In this document: piece by piece, positions 50,994 to 60,485 of the stretch
Layout of the letters: every line of letters starts with the position of its first letter
Numbering within the stretch: position 1 is the first letter of the stretch
NCBI RefSeq assembly: GCF_900215465.1
Contig: NZ_OBEH01000008.1
Location: 1 to 64,000 of the forward strand
Reading direction: 5' to 3'
Source: Flagellimonas pacifica
Lineage (GTDB): Bacteria > Bacteroidota > Bacteroidia > Flavobacteriales > Flavobacteriaceae
DNA length: 64,000 nt
The notes under the pieces: generated by a model
Told to the model about the DNA's origin: nothing
Databases searched by the model: none
The model's input: only the letters and a program-made list of their open reading frames with translations
Translations under genes and position numbers: made by a program

Positions 50994-53618
50994 ATGGAGA
51001 TTCCATCAAAATATGAGCCCAATAGGGTAGAAGAGCGCTGGTACCAATATTGGACAGAGCATGATTTTTTTAGTTCAAAACCAGATGAAAGGGAGCCCTA
51101 TACCATTGTAATTCCACCTCCAAACGTTACTGGAGTGCTACATATGGGCCATATGCTCAACAATACCTTGCAAGATGTATTGATTAGAAGGGCAAGGCTT
51201 TTGGGGAAAAATGCCTGTTGGGTACCAGGTATGGATCACGCATCAATAGCCACAGAAGCTAAAGTAGTGGCCAAATTAAAGGATGAAGGCGTTGCAAAAG
51301 CAGATTTATCTCGAGAAGAGTTCCTAAAGCACGCCTGGGACTGGACCAACGAATATGGTGGCGTTATCCTTCAACAGCTTAAAAAACTGGGCTGTTCTTG
51401 CGACTGGGACCGCACCAAGTTTACCATGGATGACGATATGTCAGCTTCTGTGATCAAGGTTTTTGTTGATTTGTATGAAAAAGGCCTCATTTATCGTGGG
51501 TTTAGAATGGTAAATTGGGATCCAGAGGCCAAAACCACCCTTTCCGATGAGGAAGTGATTTATGAGGAAAAACAAGGCACTTTGTACTATCTGGCCTATC
51601 AAATTGAAGGTTCAGATGAAAAAGTGACCATTGCCACAACCCGTCCGGAGACCATTTTAGGCGATACCGCCGTCTGCATCAACCCAAATGATGAAAGATA
51701 TCACCATTTAAGAGGAAAAAATGTCATTGTGCCTATTTGCAATCGGGTTATCCCAATTATTGAAGACGAATATGTGGACATTGAATTTGGTACAGGTTGC
51801 CTAAAAGTAACCCCAGCTCATGATGAAAACGATAAAAACCTTGGGGAAAAACACAACTTGGAGGTCATCGACATCTTTAATGAAGATGCTACATTAAACT
51901 CTTACGGATTACATTATCAGGGAAAAGACCGCTTTGTAGTTCGGAAAGAAATCTCCAAAGAGCTGGAAGAAAAAGGGTTTTTGGTGAAAACCGAGCAGCA
52001 TACTAACAAAGTAGGTACATCGGAACGAACTAAAGCAGTGATAGAACCCCGTTTGTCTGACCAATGGTTCTTGAAGATGGAAAATTTGGCGAAACCAGCC
52101 ATTGAAGGGGTTTTAAAGACAAATGATGTCAAATTATACCCTAAAAAGTTTGAAAACACCTATCGTCATTGGATGGAGAACATTCGTGATTGGAATATTT
52201 CACGACAATTGTGGTGGGGACAACAGATACCGGCCTATTACTTTGGGGATGGAAAAGATGACTTTGTGGTTGCAGAGACCAGGGAAGAAGCTCTGGAAAA
52301 GGCCAAATCCAAAAATCCGGAAATCCAAGCATCGGATTTACGTCAAGATGCTGATGTTTTGGATACCTGGTTTTCCTCTTGGTTGTGGCCCATTAGTGTT
52401 TTTGGGGGCATTTTAGAGCCTGAAAATGATGAGGTAAACTATTATTATCCCACCAGTGATTTGGTCACAGGACCTGATATTTTGTTTTTCTGGGTGGCAC
52501 GGATGATCATTTCTGGATATGAGTACCGTGGACAACGACCTTTTGAAAATGTGTATTTGACAGGATTGGTTCGCGATAAGCAGCGCAGAAAGATGTCCAA
52601 GCAATTGGGGAATTCTCCAGATGCACTCAAATTGATTGAGGATTTTGGTGCCGATGGGGTTCGCGTGGGACTATTATTGAGTTCTGCCGCAGGTAATGAC
52701 CTGATGTTTGATGAAACCCTTTGCCAACAGGGGAAAAACTTTGCCAACAAAATTTGGAACGCCTTCCGTTTGGTGAAAGGTTGGGAAGTGGCTGACCTAC
52801 CACAACCCGAAGCTGCTAAAATTGGCATTGAGTGGTATACCGCCAAGTTTAACCAGACACTGGTTGAAATTGAGGATCATTTCTCCAAATATCGCATTTC
52901 AGATGCATTAATGGCCATCTATAAACTCGTTTGGGACGATTTCTGCTCTTGGTTATTGGAAATTGTTAAACCGGCCTATCAACAACCAATAGACAGGACC
53001 ACTTTGGATGCTGTTATTCATTTGTTTGAACAAAATCTAAAGATTTTGCATCCGTTTATGCCATTTTTATCCGAAGAAGTTTGGCAGCATATTGCCGAGC
53101 GAACTCCAAACCAGGCATTGATTGTATCAAAATGGCCTGAACAAGAAGAGGTGAACGCTACTATCATAGCAGATTTTGATTTTACTGCCGAAGTAATTTC
53201 TGGAATTCGAACTATCAGAAAAGAAAAGAACATTCCACAAAGGGAGGCTTTGGAACTTTCTATCTTAAATAGTGAAAAGACTAGCGATAAAATGGATGCC
53301 ATTATTACCAAGTTGGGAAATATCTCAGAAATTGCATTGGTTGATTCCGGTATAGATGGTGCTTTGAGCTTTAGGGTAAAGAGCAACGAATACTTTATCC
53401 CAATAGGTGGAGCAATTGATATTGAGGCGGAGATCAAAAAAATTACCGAAGAATTAAACTACACAAGAGGGTTTTTACAATCCGTGCAAAAGAAATTAAG
53501 TAATGAACGCTTTGTGAACAACGCACCTGAAAAGGTGGTGGCTATAGAAAAAAAGAAAGCTGAGGACGCAGAGGCTAAAATAGAGACCTTGGAGAAAAGT
53601 TTGGCGAGTTTAGGTTGA
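50994..53618 (+). CDS. valS: Valyl-tRNA synthetase
   Basis: An 874-residue class I aminoacyl-tRNA synthetase. HIGH-type motif HMGH (50-53) in PPPNVTGVLHMGHMLNN; editing domain with TTRPETILGDTAV and GTGCLKVTPAHDENDKN; KMSKS motif KMSK (533-536) in RKMSKQLGNSPD; anticodon-binding domain after about residue 640; C-terminal tRNA-binding coiled coil (KKITEELNYTRGFLQSVQKK). Complete and normal length. Divergent from DUF1573. Confidence 0.97.
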   Translation: MEIPSKYEPNRVEERWYQYWTEHDFFSSKPDEREPYTIVIPPPNVTGVLHMGHMLNNTLQDVLIRRARLLGKNACWVPGMDHASIATEAKVVAKLKDEGVAKADLSREEFLKHAWDWTNEYGGVILQQLKKLGCSCDWDRTKFTMDDDMSASVIKVFVDLYEKGLIYRGFRMVNWDPEAKTTLSDEEVIYEEKQGTLYYLAYQIEGSDEKVTIATTRPETILGDTAVCINPNDERYHHLRGKNVIVPICNRVIPIIEDEYVDIEFGTGCLKVTPAHDENDKNLGEKHNLEVIDIFNEDATLNSYGLHYQGKDRFVVRKEISKELEEKGFLVKTEQHTNKVGTSERTKAVIEPRLSDQWFLKMENLAKPAIEGVLKTNDVKLYPKKFENTYRHWMENIRDWNISRQLWWGQQIPAYYFGDGKDDFVVAETREEALEKAKSKNPEIQASDLRQDADVLDTWFSSWLWPISVFGGILEPENDEVNYYYPTSDLVTGPDILFFWVARMIISGYEYRGQRPFENVYLTGLVRDKQRRKMSKQLGNSPDALKLIEDFGADGVRVGLLLSSAAGNDLMFDETLCQQGKNFANKIWNAFRLVKGWEVADLPQPEAAKIGIEWYTAKFNQTLVEIEDHFSKYRISDALMAIYKLVWDDFCSWLLEIVKPAYQQPIDRTTLDAVIHLFEQNLKILHPFMPFLSEEVWQHIAERTPNQALIVSKWPEQEEVNATIIADFDFTAEVISGIRTIRKEKNIPQREALELSILNSEKTSDKMDAIITKLGNISEIALVDSGIDGALSFRVKSNEYFIPIGGAIDIEAEIKKITEELNYTRGFLQSVQKKLSNERFVNNAPEKVVAIEKKKAEDAEAKIETLEKSLASLG

Positions 53619-53636
53619 TTTTCATTTGGGTGTCAG

Positions 53637-53689
53637 TTCGAGCGCAGTCGAGACCTAATTTTGTTCAAAACTTCTCGACTGCGCTCGAA
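53637..53689. repeat. Perfect 17-bp palindromic intergenic repeat (possible terminator)
   Basis: Arms ttcgagcgcagtcgaga and tctcgactgcgctcgaa with a 19-nt spacer, in the gap between the convergent valS and receptor genes. The gcgcagtcgaga core is of a type scattered through intergenic regions of many Flavobacteriia. No T-tract, so its effect on transcription is unclear. Confidence 0.8.
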
Positions 53690-53708
53690 GTGGCAATTTA
53701 TATGCCTT

Positions 53709-56099
53709 TTACCTCCTCCGTCCACCAGAATACTGCATGGCTTCGCCTTTACCAAAACCATAGCTAAACCCAAAGGCGACAAACCTTCCTCGTTGACGAC
53801 GGCTGTAGACCTCAAAGTCTGCTTGTGCAATCTGACTTTCACTGATTCTTGACGCAAAGATGTCACGAACACTCAAGTTTAGTATGGCTTTCCCTTTCAT
53901 CAATTTTTTTCGAAGACCCAAATCCATAAAAGCGTAGTCGTTTACTTCACCTTGTACCGTTTGGTAGCTTGACCTATAATTTCCAGTAGCTTCTAGGTCA
54001 ATATCTGCCGGAAACTTTACTTTGGTCATGAGTTTGGAGGACCATCTTTCCGCATTAAAATCAAAAACAATGGCCTCAAAAATTCCTTCTCGACTAAATT
54101 GATTGTAATTTAAGTCTGCATTAAAAGTCAGCCACTTCACAGGACTGTATTTCGTATTGAATTCAATTCCTGTTGTTTTATTGGTGCCAATGTTTTCAGG
54201 TCTAGTAGTGTTCACATTGTTTTCAAACATGGAGATACGTTCAATGACATCTGTGGTATAGCGATGATAAACACCGAGGTTGAGTGCCGTTTTCCCAATG
54301 AAGAAGATACTTGTAACTTCGTATGAATCTGTGAATTCAGGCATGAGTTCTGGATTCCCTTGCCGGATACTAAAATTGTTCCGGATGTTGAAAAATGGAT
54401 TTAAATCCCACATTCTGGGTCTATATATCCGTTTGGAATATCCGGCCTGCAGTGAAATTTTTTCCGAAAACTTGTATGAAGTATGCAAACTGGGAAACAG
54501 ATTACCGTAATCTTGTGAATTGTCCTCACCTGTATTGGTCAAAAAAGTGTTTAAATTGGTCTGTTCCAGACGAAGTCCGCCTTTTACGCCCCATTTTTTG
54601 CCTTCGTATGCTCCGGTGGTATATAAACCAAGTACTTTTTGATCATACTCAAAAATGTTGGTCAGACCTGGATCCACTTGAAATGCCCCATTGATCAAAT
54701 TTTGAACTTCATAATCGTTGCTAACATCATTCAATACATATTGTGCGCCGGTTTCCCAGGTCAATTCTTCTGTAAAAGGTTTGGTGTAATCCAATTTAAA
54801 GGTAAATACGGCTTCTTTAAAATCAGTTCGTGTCAGTTGACTGTTATCATTGTTTGTTCCTGAAATGGTGGTGTCTGTAAACTCTGAAGATTGGTCTTTG
54901 CCAAAAAAGTTCCCCAAGGCACTGAACAAAAGGGTATGGTCTTCATTTCCCTTAAAATCCTTTTTGTATTGCAATTCATACTGGAATTTCGGGTTTGTGG
55001 CCTCAGTAATTTCCGTTCTTTCCCATTCCGAAGTAACAATATCAGTTCCAGACAAAGAGGAAAAATTGGTGGTTGAGGGTTGATCCTCAATTTCCAGTGC
55101 AAAATTTCCTGAGAGCGTCAATACGCTTGTTGGATTAAAATAGTAATCCGTTCCCAATACAAAATTATAATAGGCCTCATTGCGGAACTCTTCTCCAATG
55201 GATAATATGGTGGTATTGGTTGTCAAATCGGTATTTCGGCTTTCGCTGTCGTTGGGCAATTCTCGATAACCAGCACCCAATTGGGTAAAAAGATTGAATT
55301 TCTCTGTTCTTTTATTTAAGCTCACACCCACACTGTGACTATCGGGAGCACCAGTGTTTACGGAAACTGAACCATTCAAACCACGTCGTTCTTCTTTTTT
55401 GATTACGATGTTGATAATGCCCGAAGTGCCTTCGGCATCATATTTGGCAGACGGATTGGTGATTACCTCTACGCGATCGATCATATCCGCAGTAATGGTT
55501 CCCAGTGCGTTGCTTTCATCACTGGTAATAATGGATGGTTTTCCGTTGATAAGTACCTGAACACCTTGACTTCCCCTTAAACTGATTTGACCTTCAATAT
55601 TGACATTAACTGAAGGCACATTGTTCAGCACTTCTAAAGCACTGGCTCCTGCACTGCTTAGGTCTTTTCCAACGTTAAAGACCCGTTTATCCAATTTAAA
55701 AACCGTTTTTGAAACTTCCCCTTGTACCACAACTTCTTCCAATTTTTGGGTATCCTCTGCAATTTGGATAACGCCCAAATCTATTTTAAGGTCATCTGAG
55801 TTCGGTTTTTGAATTATTTTCTTTTCAAAACCAATAAAACTGATTTCTATATAGTAGTCCGTTGCATCCGTTTTTAGCATAAAAGAACCATCTTCCAAAG
55901 TTGTTGTGCCAACAATTGCCTTTTTAGTATTGTTATTGGCAACCATGACCGTGGCATAAGCAACTCCCTGCCCTGTAGATGTGTCAACCACTTTCCCCGT
56001 AAATTCAACAGTTTTAACTTGCGCTTCTATGGTCCAAAATGAAAATAGGAGCGTCAATATCAATAAGAAACTATGTTTTGGTTCTTTTAACAATGTCAT
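53709..56099 (-). CDS. TonB-dependent receptor-like outer-membrane beta-barrel protein
   Basis: A 796-residue protein from ATG 56099 (signal peptide with SFLLILTLLFSFWTIEAQ); the open frame to 56192 is unlikely. CarboxypepD-reg-like domain about residues 27-105 (FTGKVVDTSTGQGVAYATVM); plug-like domain about 110-215 (VGKDLSSAGASALEVLNNVP, GSQGVQVLINGKPS, NPSAKYDAEGTSGIINIVIK); then an OMP_b-brl_3-type barrel of about 550 residues with many aromatic strand ends, finishing FVAFGFSYGFGKGEA and an Arg-rich tail. No TonB box is evident. Ligand unknown; not paired with SusD. Confidence 0.9.
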   Translation of the reverse strand: MTLLKEPKHSFLLILTLLFSFWTIEAQVKTVEFTGKVVDTSTGQGVAYATVMVANNNTKKAIVGTTTLEDGSFMLKTDATDYYIEISFIGFEKKIIQKPNSDDLKIDLGVIQIAEDTQKLEEVVVQGEVSKTVFKLDKRVFNVGKDLSSAGASALEVLNNVPSVNVNIEGQISLRGSQGVQVLINGKPSIITSDESNALGTITADMIDRVEVITNPSAKYDAEGTSGIINIVIKKEERRGLNGSVSVNTGAPDSHSVGVSLNKRTEKFNLFTQLGAGYRELPNDSESRNTDLTTNTTILSIGEEFRNEAYYNFVLGTDYYFNPTSVLTLSGNFALEIEDQPSTTNFSSLSGTDIVTSEWERTEITEATNPKFQYELQYKKDFKGNEDHTLLFSALGNFFGKDQSSEFTDTTISGTNNDNSQLTRTDFKEAVFTFKLDYTKPFTEELTWETGAQYVLNDVSNDYEVQNLINGAFQVDPGLTNIFEYDQKVLGLYTTGAYEGKKWGVKGGLRLEQTNLNTFLTNTGEDNSQDYGNLFPSLHTSYKFSEKISLQAGYSKRIYRPRMWDLNPFFNIRNNFSIRQGNPELMPEFTDSYEVTSIFFIGKTALNLGVYHRYTTDVIERISMFENNVNTTRPENIGTNKTTGIEFNTKYSPVKWLTFNADLNYNQFSREGIFEAIVFDFNAERWSSKLMTKVKFPADIDLEATGNYRSSYQTVQGEVNDYAFMDLGLRKKLMKGKAILNLSVRDIFASRISESQIAQADFEVYSRRQRGRFVAFGFSYGFGKGEAMQYSGGRRR

Positions 56100-56311
56100 G
56101 GGTATTTTGGTTTCTACTCCAAAGATGGTATGGAACAAGAAAAAAATCTGGAGAAATTCTGTGAACAACGTCCATTTTGCTCCAATCGACACAGATTAAG
56201 AAAATTTAACATTTCCAATGTTGTTCAAGGGCACAAAAATGTTGTTGACAGTATTACTTTTCTTTTGTTATCTTTTGGTGAATAGTTTTGTATACTGTTA
56301 AAATTGAACAC

Positions 56312-57310
56312 GTGATTACTCGAAAGGAGTTTACTTTTCAGATCATATTGCACCTTCTGGTCTTTCTATTCTATTCTTTTGACCGAAGGGATCCACGTAT
56401 TGATTTCCCTGAAACTGTATTCTTTCTAAGCTATGCCGTTGCTTCTGGAATTATAGCGTACTATTTAATGCCTAATTTTTTATATAAAAAAAAGCCATTA
56501 AAATTTTTCGGTAGTGTTTTAATAATCATAGTTGCACTGATCCTGTTGGAGGAACTTGTGCTTGAGAAGATTTTTTATCCTGGTACAAGACGAGCCAATG
56601 TTTTCCCAGGGGTCTATTATGCCTTATTTGATATTGTTCCTATACTCGCAATATTATCTGGATTCAAATTTGGATGGGATGCACTCCAAAAACAAAAACA
56701 GATAGATGAATTAAAAAGCACCGTACAAGAAAGTGAGCTTCAATTTTTAAGGTCACAGATCAATCCGCACTTTTTGTTCAATAATTTGAACAATTTGTAC
56801 TCGTACGCTTTGGAAAACTCTACCAAAACCCCCGAGATTATTTTGGAAATGAGTGGAGTACTTCGATACATGCTTTATGAATGCAAGGAAAAATTTGTTC
56901 CTTTAAAAAAGGAAATGGAACAATTGGGCAACTTTATTAAGTTGTACAAATTACAGATTGAAGAAAGAGGAGACGTTCAATTTAAAGCACAGCAAACAAC
57001 ATCAGGCTATAAAATTGCTCCGTTGATTTTAATTGTGTTTATTGAAAATGCCTTTAAACATAGCCAGTCAGGACAATCTTCAAATATTGAAATTGATATT
57101 GAGGTGACCCAGCAAGGTAATCAACTACAATTTATGTGCACCAATAACTTTGAACCTATAGCTGGTTTGGATTCCATTGCCAAAGGTATTGGATTGGAGA
57201 ATGTTAAAAAACGATTGCAACTGTTGTACCCCAATAAACATCAACTTTTAATTGAAGAAAAAAGTAACCAATTTACGGTGTCTTTATCCATGGAATTGGA
57301 AAAATCGTAA
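56312..57310 (+). CDS. LytS-type sensor histidine kinase
   Basis: A 332-residue membrane kinase from GTG 56312. A TTG at 56288 would extend it, but it lies on a TAGTTTTG box (56283-56290) resembling a -7 promoter element. About four TM helices (LHLLVFLFYS, VFFLSYAVASGIIAYYLMPN, FFGSVLIIIVALILLEELVL, YYALFDIVPILAILSGF), then His_kinase domain with phospho-acceptor His in SQINPHFLFNNLNNLYSYA and HATPase_c (IVFIENAFKH, KGIGLENVKKRLQLLYP). It is followed after 4 bp by its LytR-type partner. Confidence 0.9.
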   Translation: MITRKEFTFQIILHLLVFLFYSFDRRDPRIDFPETVFFLSYAVASGIIAYYLMPNFLYKKKPLKFFGSVLIIIVALILLEELVLEKIFYPGTRRANVFPGVYYALFDIVPILAILSGFKFGWDALQKQKQIDELKSTVQESELQFLRSQINPHFLFNNLNNLYSYALENSTKTPEIILEMSGVLRYMLYECKEKFVPLKKEMEQLGNFIKLYKLQIEERGDVQFKAQQTTSGYKIAPLILIVFIENAFKHSQSGQSSNIEIDIEVTQQGNQLQFMCTNNFEPIAGLDSIAKGIGLENVKKRLQLLYPNKHQLLIEEKSNQFTVSLSMELEKS

Positions 57311-57314
57311 TGTT

Positions 57315-58019
57315 ATGAGATGTATCATCATTGAAGATCAACCACCAGCACAGCGTATTTTGAAAAAGTTTATTGAAGATGTGAACACACTTGAACTTAA
57401 AGGTGTGTTTTCAGATGCTTTGCTTGCCTTGGAGTTTCTTAAATCTGAAGAAGTGGAGTTATTGTTTTTGGATATCCATTTACCGAAAATCTCAGGAATT
57501 GATTTTTTAAAGACACTGTCAAATCCACCGCAAGTGATTTTGACAACAGCTTTTTCAGAATATGCTCTGGAGAGTTATGAACTCAATGTGGTAGACTACT
57601 TGTTGAAGCCCTTTTCGTTTCAAAGATTTTTAAAGGCAATCGCTAAGGTACCCTTAAATCCAAAAGTGGAGGGAACCGTAGATACTGGTCAATTGCAAGA
57701 AGGACAAAGAGGGTACGTTTATATAAAATCGGGCCATGAACTTTTTAAGGTTGACCTGGATGCCATAGAACATATTGATTCTGATTCCGATTATACGGAA
57801 GTTGTTACTGCTAAGAAAAAATATCTTTCCAATGAACCGTTGCGGTATTGGTTGGAATCATTACCCAATCAAAAGTTTAAAAGGATTCATAAATCGCATA
57901 TCATTAATTCGGATAAAATTGAAAAACTGATTGGCAATCAGGTGAACCTTTCCGGAGGAGATAAAATCCCAATAGGAAGAGCTTATAAGGAGGCTTTTTT
58001 AAAAGAAATTTTGAAATAA
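57315..58019 (+). CDS. LytTR family response regulator
   Basis: A 234-residue response regulator from ATG 57315 (MRCIIIEDQPPAQRILKKF). Receiver domain with phospho-acceptor Asp53 in LLFLDIHLPKISGIDF and TTAFSEYALESYELNVVDYL; LytTR DNA-binding domain about 135-232 (YIKSGHELFKVDLDAIEHID, FKRIHKSHIINSDKIEKLIG, IPIGRAYKEAFLKEIL). Partner of the kinase just upstream; target genes unknown, the adjacent receptor (divergent) and the YdeP-type gene are the first candidates. Confidence 0.93.
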   Translation: MRCIIIEDQPPAQRILKKFIEDVNTLELKGVFSDALLALEFLKSEEVELLFLDIHLPKISGIDFLKTLSNPPQVILTTAFSEYALESYELNVVDYLLKPFSFQRFLKAIAKVPLNPKVEGTVDTGQLQEGQRGYVYIKSGHELFKVDLDAIEHIDSDSDYTEVVTAKKKYLSNEPLRYWLESLPNQKFKRIHKSHIINSDKIEKLIGNQVNLSGGDKIPIGRAYKEAFLKEILK

Positions 58020-58056
58020 CAATGTATGGGATTAAAGACAATCGTATTTTAGTAAT

Positions 58057-60342
58057 ATGTCGAATTCCATCAAGCGCAACATCTCTGTTACTGGAAATAT
58101 AGAATTTTCGGATTTAAAAGTTACAGAACCTTCTGAATATGCTGCAGGCATTCCTGGTGTAAAAATCGCATTGGAACATGTGAGTAAGGAATCGGGTCTG
58201 TTTCGTTCCTTGAAAACCCTTTCCCGAATGAACCAAAAAGAGGGCTTTGATTGCCCAGGTTGTGCATGGCCCGATCCTGATACCCCATCGAAATTAGGTG
58301 AATACTGTGAAAATGGAGCAAAAGCCATTGCTGAGGAGGCAACTTTTGAACGTGTGGACAAGGCTTTTTTTGAAAAATATTCGGTCGAGGAGATTTCTAC
58401 ATGGACCGATTACCAAATTGGAAAAAGCGGTAGAATTACGGAGCCTTTTATTCTAAGACCGGATTCGATTCACTATGAGCCCATTTCATGGTCAGATGCC
58501 TTCAAACTCATTGCGGAGCAGTTGCATGCTTTGGATTCACCGGACGAGGCCATTTTTTATACCTCTGGGCGTTCCAGTAATGAAGCTGCCTTTTTATATG
58601 GTTTGTTTGTTCGTGCTTTTGGAACCAACAACATGCCTGATTGTTCAAATATGTGTCATGAATCTAGTGGTGTGGCCCTTTCCGAAACTTTGGGTATTGG
58701 AAAAGGTTCCGTTGTTTTAGAAGATTTACACGAGGCCGAGGTGGTTATGGTCATTGGCCAAAACCCTGGCACGAATCACCCTCGAATGTTAACGGCACTT
58801 CAAAAGTGTAAGGAAAAAGGTGGAAAGATCATAACCATAAATCCACTTTCTGAAAGTGGGCTTAATCGATTCAAAAACCCGCAACAACTAAGTGGGATTT
58901 TTGGTAAGGGCACCCAGCTGACCGATATTTTTCTACAGGTAAAAATTAACCAAGATGTGTCGCTGCTCAAGCTAATCATGAAACGATTGGCAAAAAGGGA
59001 AGAAGAGGGGGAATTTGTTTTTGACCATGACTTTATCAAAAACAAAACCAATGGCTTTCAAGAACTTTTAGAGGATTTGGAAAAGTACAATGAAGATCAG
59101 CTACTGGAATTATGCGGAGTAGATTCGGCTCAAATTGATCTAGCAGTTGACTTGCTAGTGAAAAAATCAAAAATCATTATTTGTTGGGCGATGGGCCTTA
59201 CGCAGCACAAAAATGGAGTGGAAAACATCAAGGAATGTGTGAATTTATTGCTGGCAAAAGGGAGTATCGGTAAAAAAGGAGCTGGTACCTGTCCGGTTCG
59301 TGGTCATAGCAATGTACAGGGAGATAGGAGCGTGGGAATCATGCATTATGTTTCCAAGCCTTTGAACAAAGCTCTTAAAGAAACTTTTGATTTTGATCCG
59401 CCGGATACGGAAGGTCTGGATACTGTAAATGGTATTAAGGCAATGTATAATGGCAAAGCAAAAGTTTTTATTGCTTTGGGCGGAAACTTTGTTTCTGCTG
59501 CTTCCGATACCGTTTATACTGCTCAGGCATTGCAAAACTGTGATTTGACCGTTTCTGTAACGACAAAATTGAACCGTACCCATTTAACAGTGGGTAAAAC
59601 GGCCTTGATTTTGCCAACTTTGGGCAGGACCGAACAAGATAATGAACGTTTTGTGACAGTTGAAAATAGTATGGGCAAGGTGCACCAGAGCATGGGACGG
59701 ATGAAACCTGCCAGCGACAAACTCAAAAGCGAACCTGAAATTGTGGCCGAAATTGCAAATGCATATTTTGGCGAATCATCCAACATTGATTGGATGACTT
59801 TGGGAAGTGATTATGACCTAACTCGGGAGAAGATCTCTGAAGTTTTAAGGGGATATGAGGACTATTCCAATCGGTCCAAAGGCTCTGGATTTTATTTGCC
59901 GAACAATGCTAGGGAGTCGGATTTCTCAAAACTACCTGGCGGAAAGGCCCAATTTTCAATTTGTAAACCTCCAGAACATAATTTGGCAGAAGATGAGTTT
60001 GTTTTGATGACAGTTCGTAGCCATGATCAATTTAATACTACCATTTATGGCATGAATGATAGGTATAGAGGTATTTATGGAGAAAGAAGGGTAGTTTTCA
60101 TGAATCCAGATGATATCAAAGAAAAAGGACTGAAACCACTACAAATAGTTGATTTAATTAGTAATTATTCAGGGAAACAACGGAGAGCGGAAAACTTCAA
60201 AATTGTGCCATATAACATTCCATCCAAAAATCTGTGTGCCTATTTTCCTGAAACCAATGTGTTGGTCCCTATTGATTTATATGCTTATAAGAGCCATACT
60301 CCGGTGAGTAAATCAGTGGTAGTTAAAATAGAGGCAAAGTAG
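58057..60342 (+). CDS. FdhF/YdeP family molybdopterin oxidoreductase
   Basis: A 761-residue molybdenum/tungsten bis-MGD enzyme of the formate-dehydrogenase-alpha-like YdeP group. N-terminal Cys66 and Cys69 in DCPGCAWPDPDTPSK, then molybdopterin-binding stretches YTSGRSSNEAAFLYGLFVRA, CSNMCHESSGVALSETLGIG, VVMVIGQNPGTNHPRMLTAL and C-terminal FVLMTVRSHDQFNTTIYGMN. Only two nearby Cys plus Cys84 are seen, so the [4Fe-4S] site appears incomplete or atypical. Substrate unknown; the group is linked to acid resistance in E. coli. It lies 37 bp after the LytR gene. Confidence 0.9.
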   Translation: MSNSIKRNISVTGNIEFSDLKVTEPSEYAAGIPGVKIALEHVSKESGLFRSLKTLSRMNQKEGFDCPGCAWPDPDTPSKLGEYCENGAKAIAEEATFERVDKAFFEKYSVEEISTWTDYQIGKSGRITEPFILRPDSIHYEPISWSDAFKLIAEQLHALDSPDEAIFYTSGRSSNEAAFLYGLFVRAFGTNNMPDCSNMCHESSGVALSETLGIGKGSVVLEDLHEAEVVMVIGQNPGTNHPRMLTALQKCKEKGGKIITINPLSESGLNRFKNPQQLSGIFGKGTQLTDIFLQVKINQDVSLLKLIMKRLAKREEEGEFVFDHDFIKNKTNGFQELLEDLEKYNEDQLLELCGVDSAQIDLAVDLLVKKSKIIICWAMGLTQHKNGVENIKECVNLLLAKGSIGKKGAGTCPVRGHSNVQGDRSVGIMHYVSKPLNKALKETFDFDPPDTEGLDTVNGIKAMYNGKAKVFIALGGNFVSAASDTVYTAQALQNCDLTVSVTTKLNRTHLTVGKTALILPTLGRTEQDNERFVTVENSMGKVHQSMGRMKPASDKLKSEPEIVAEIANAYFGESSNIDWMTLGSDYDLTREKISEVLRGYEDYSNRSKGSGFYLPNNARESDFSKLPGGKAQFSICKPPEHNLAEDEFVLMTVRSHDQFNTTIYGMNDRYRGIYGERRVVFMNPDDIKEKGLKPLQIVDLISNYSGKQRRAENFKIVPYNIPSKNLCAYFPETNVLVPIDLYAYKSHTPVSKSVVVKIEAK

Positions 60343-60485
60343 AAAAAGATTTATTGAATAAGCAGATGTAAAACATTTGTGTCCGTATTGTTAATTTCAT
60401 AAATAGAATAGCACAGGTGTCCTATTTTTTTCCTACTTTCAGATTTTAATAAACGTACTTTTAACTATTAATAATTTGCACCAAC

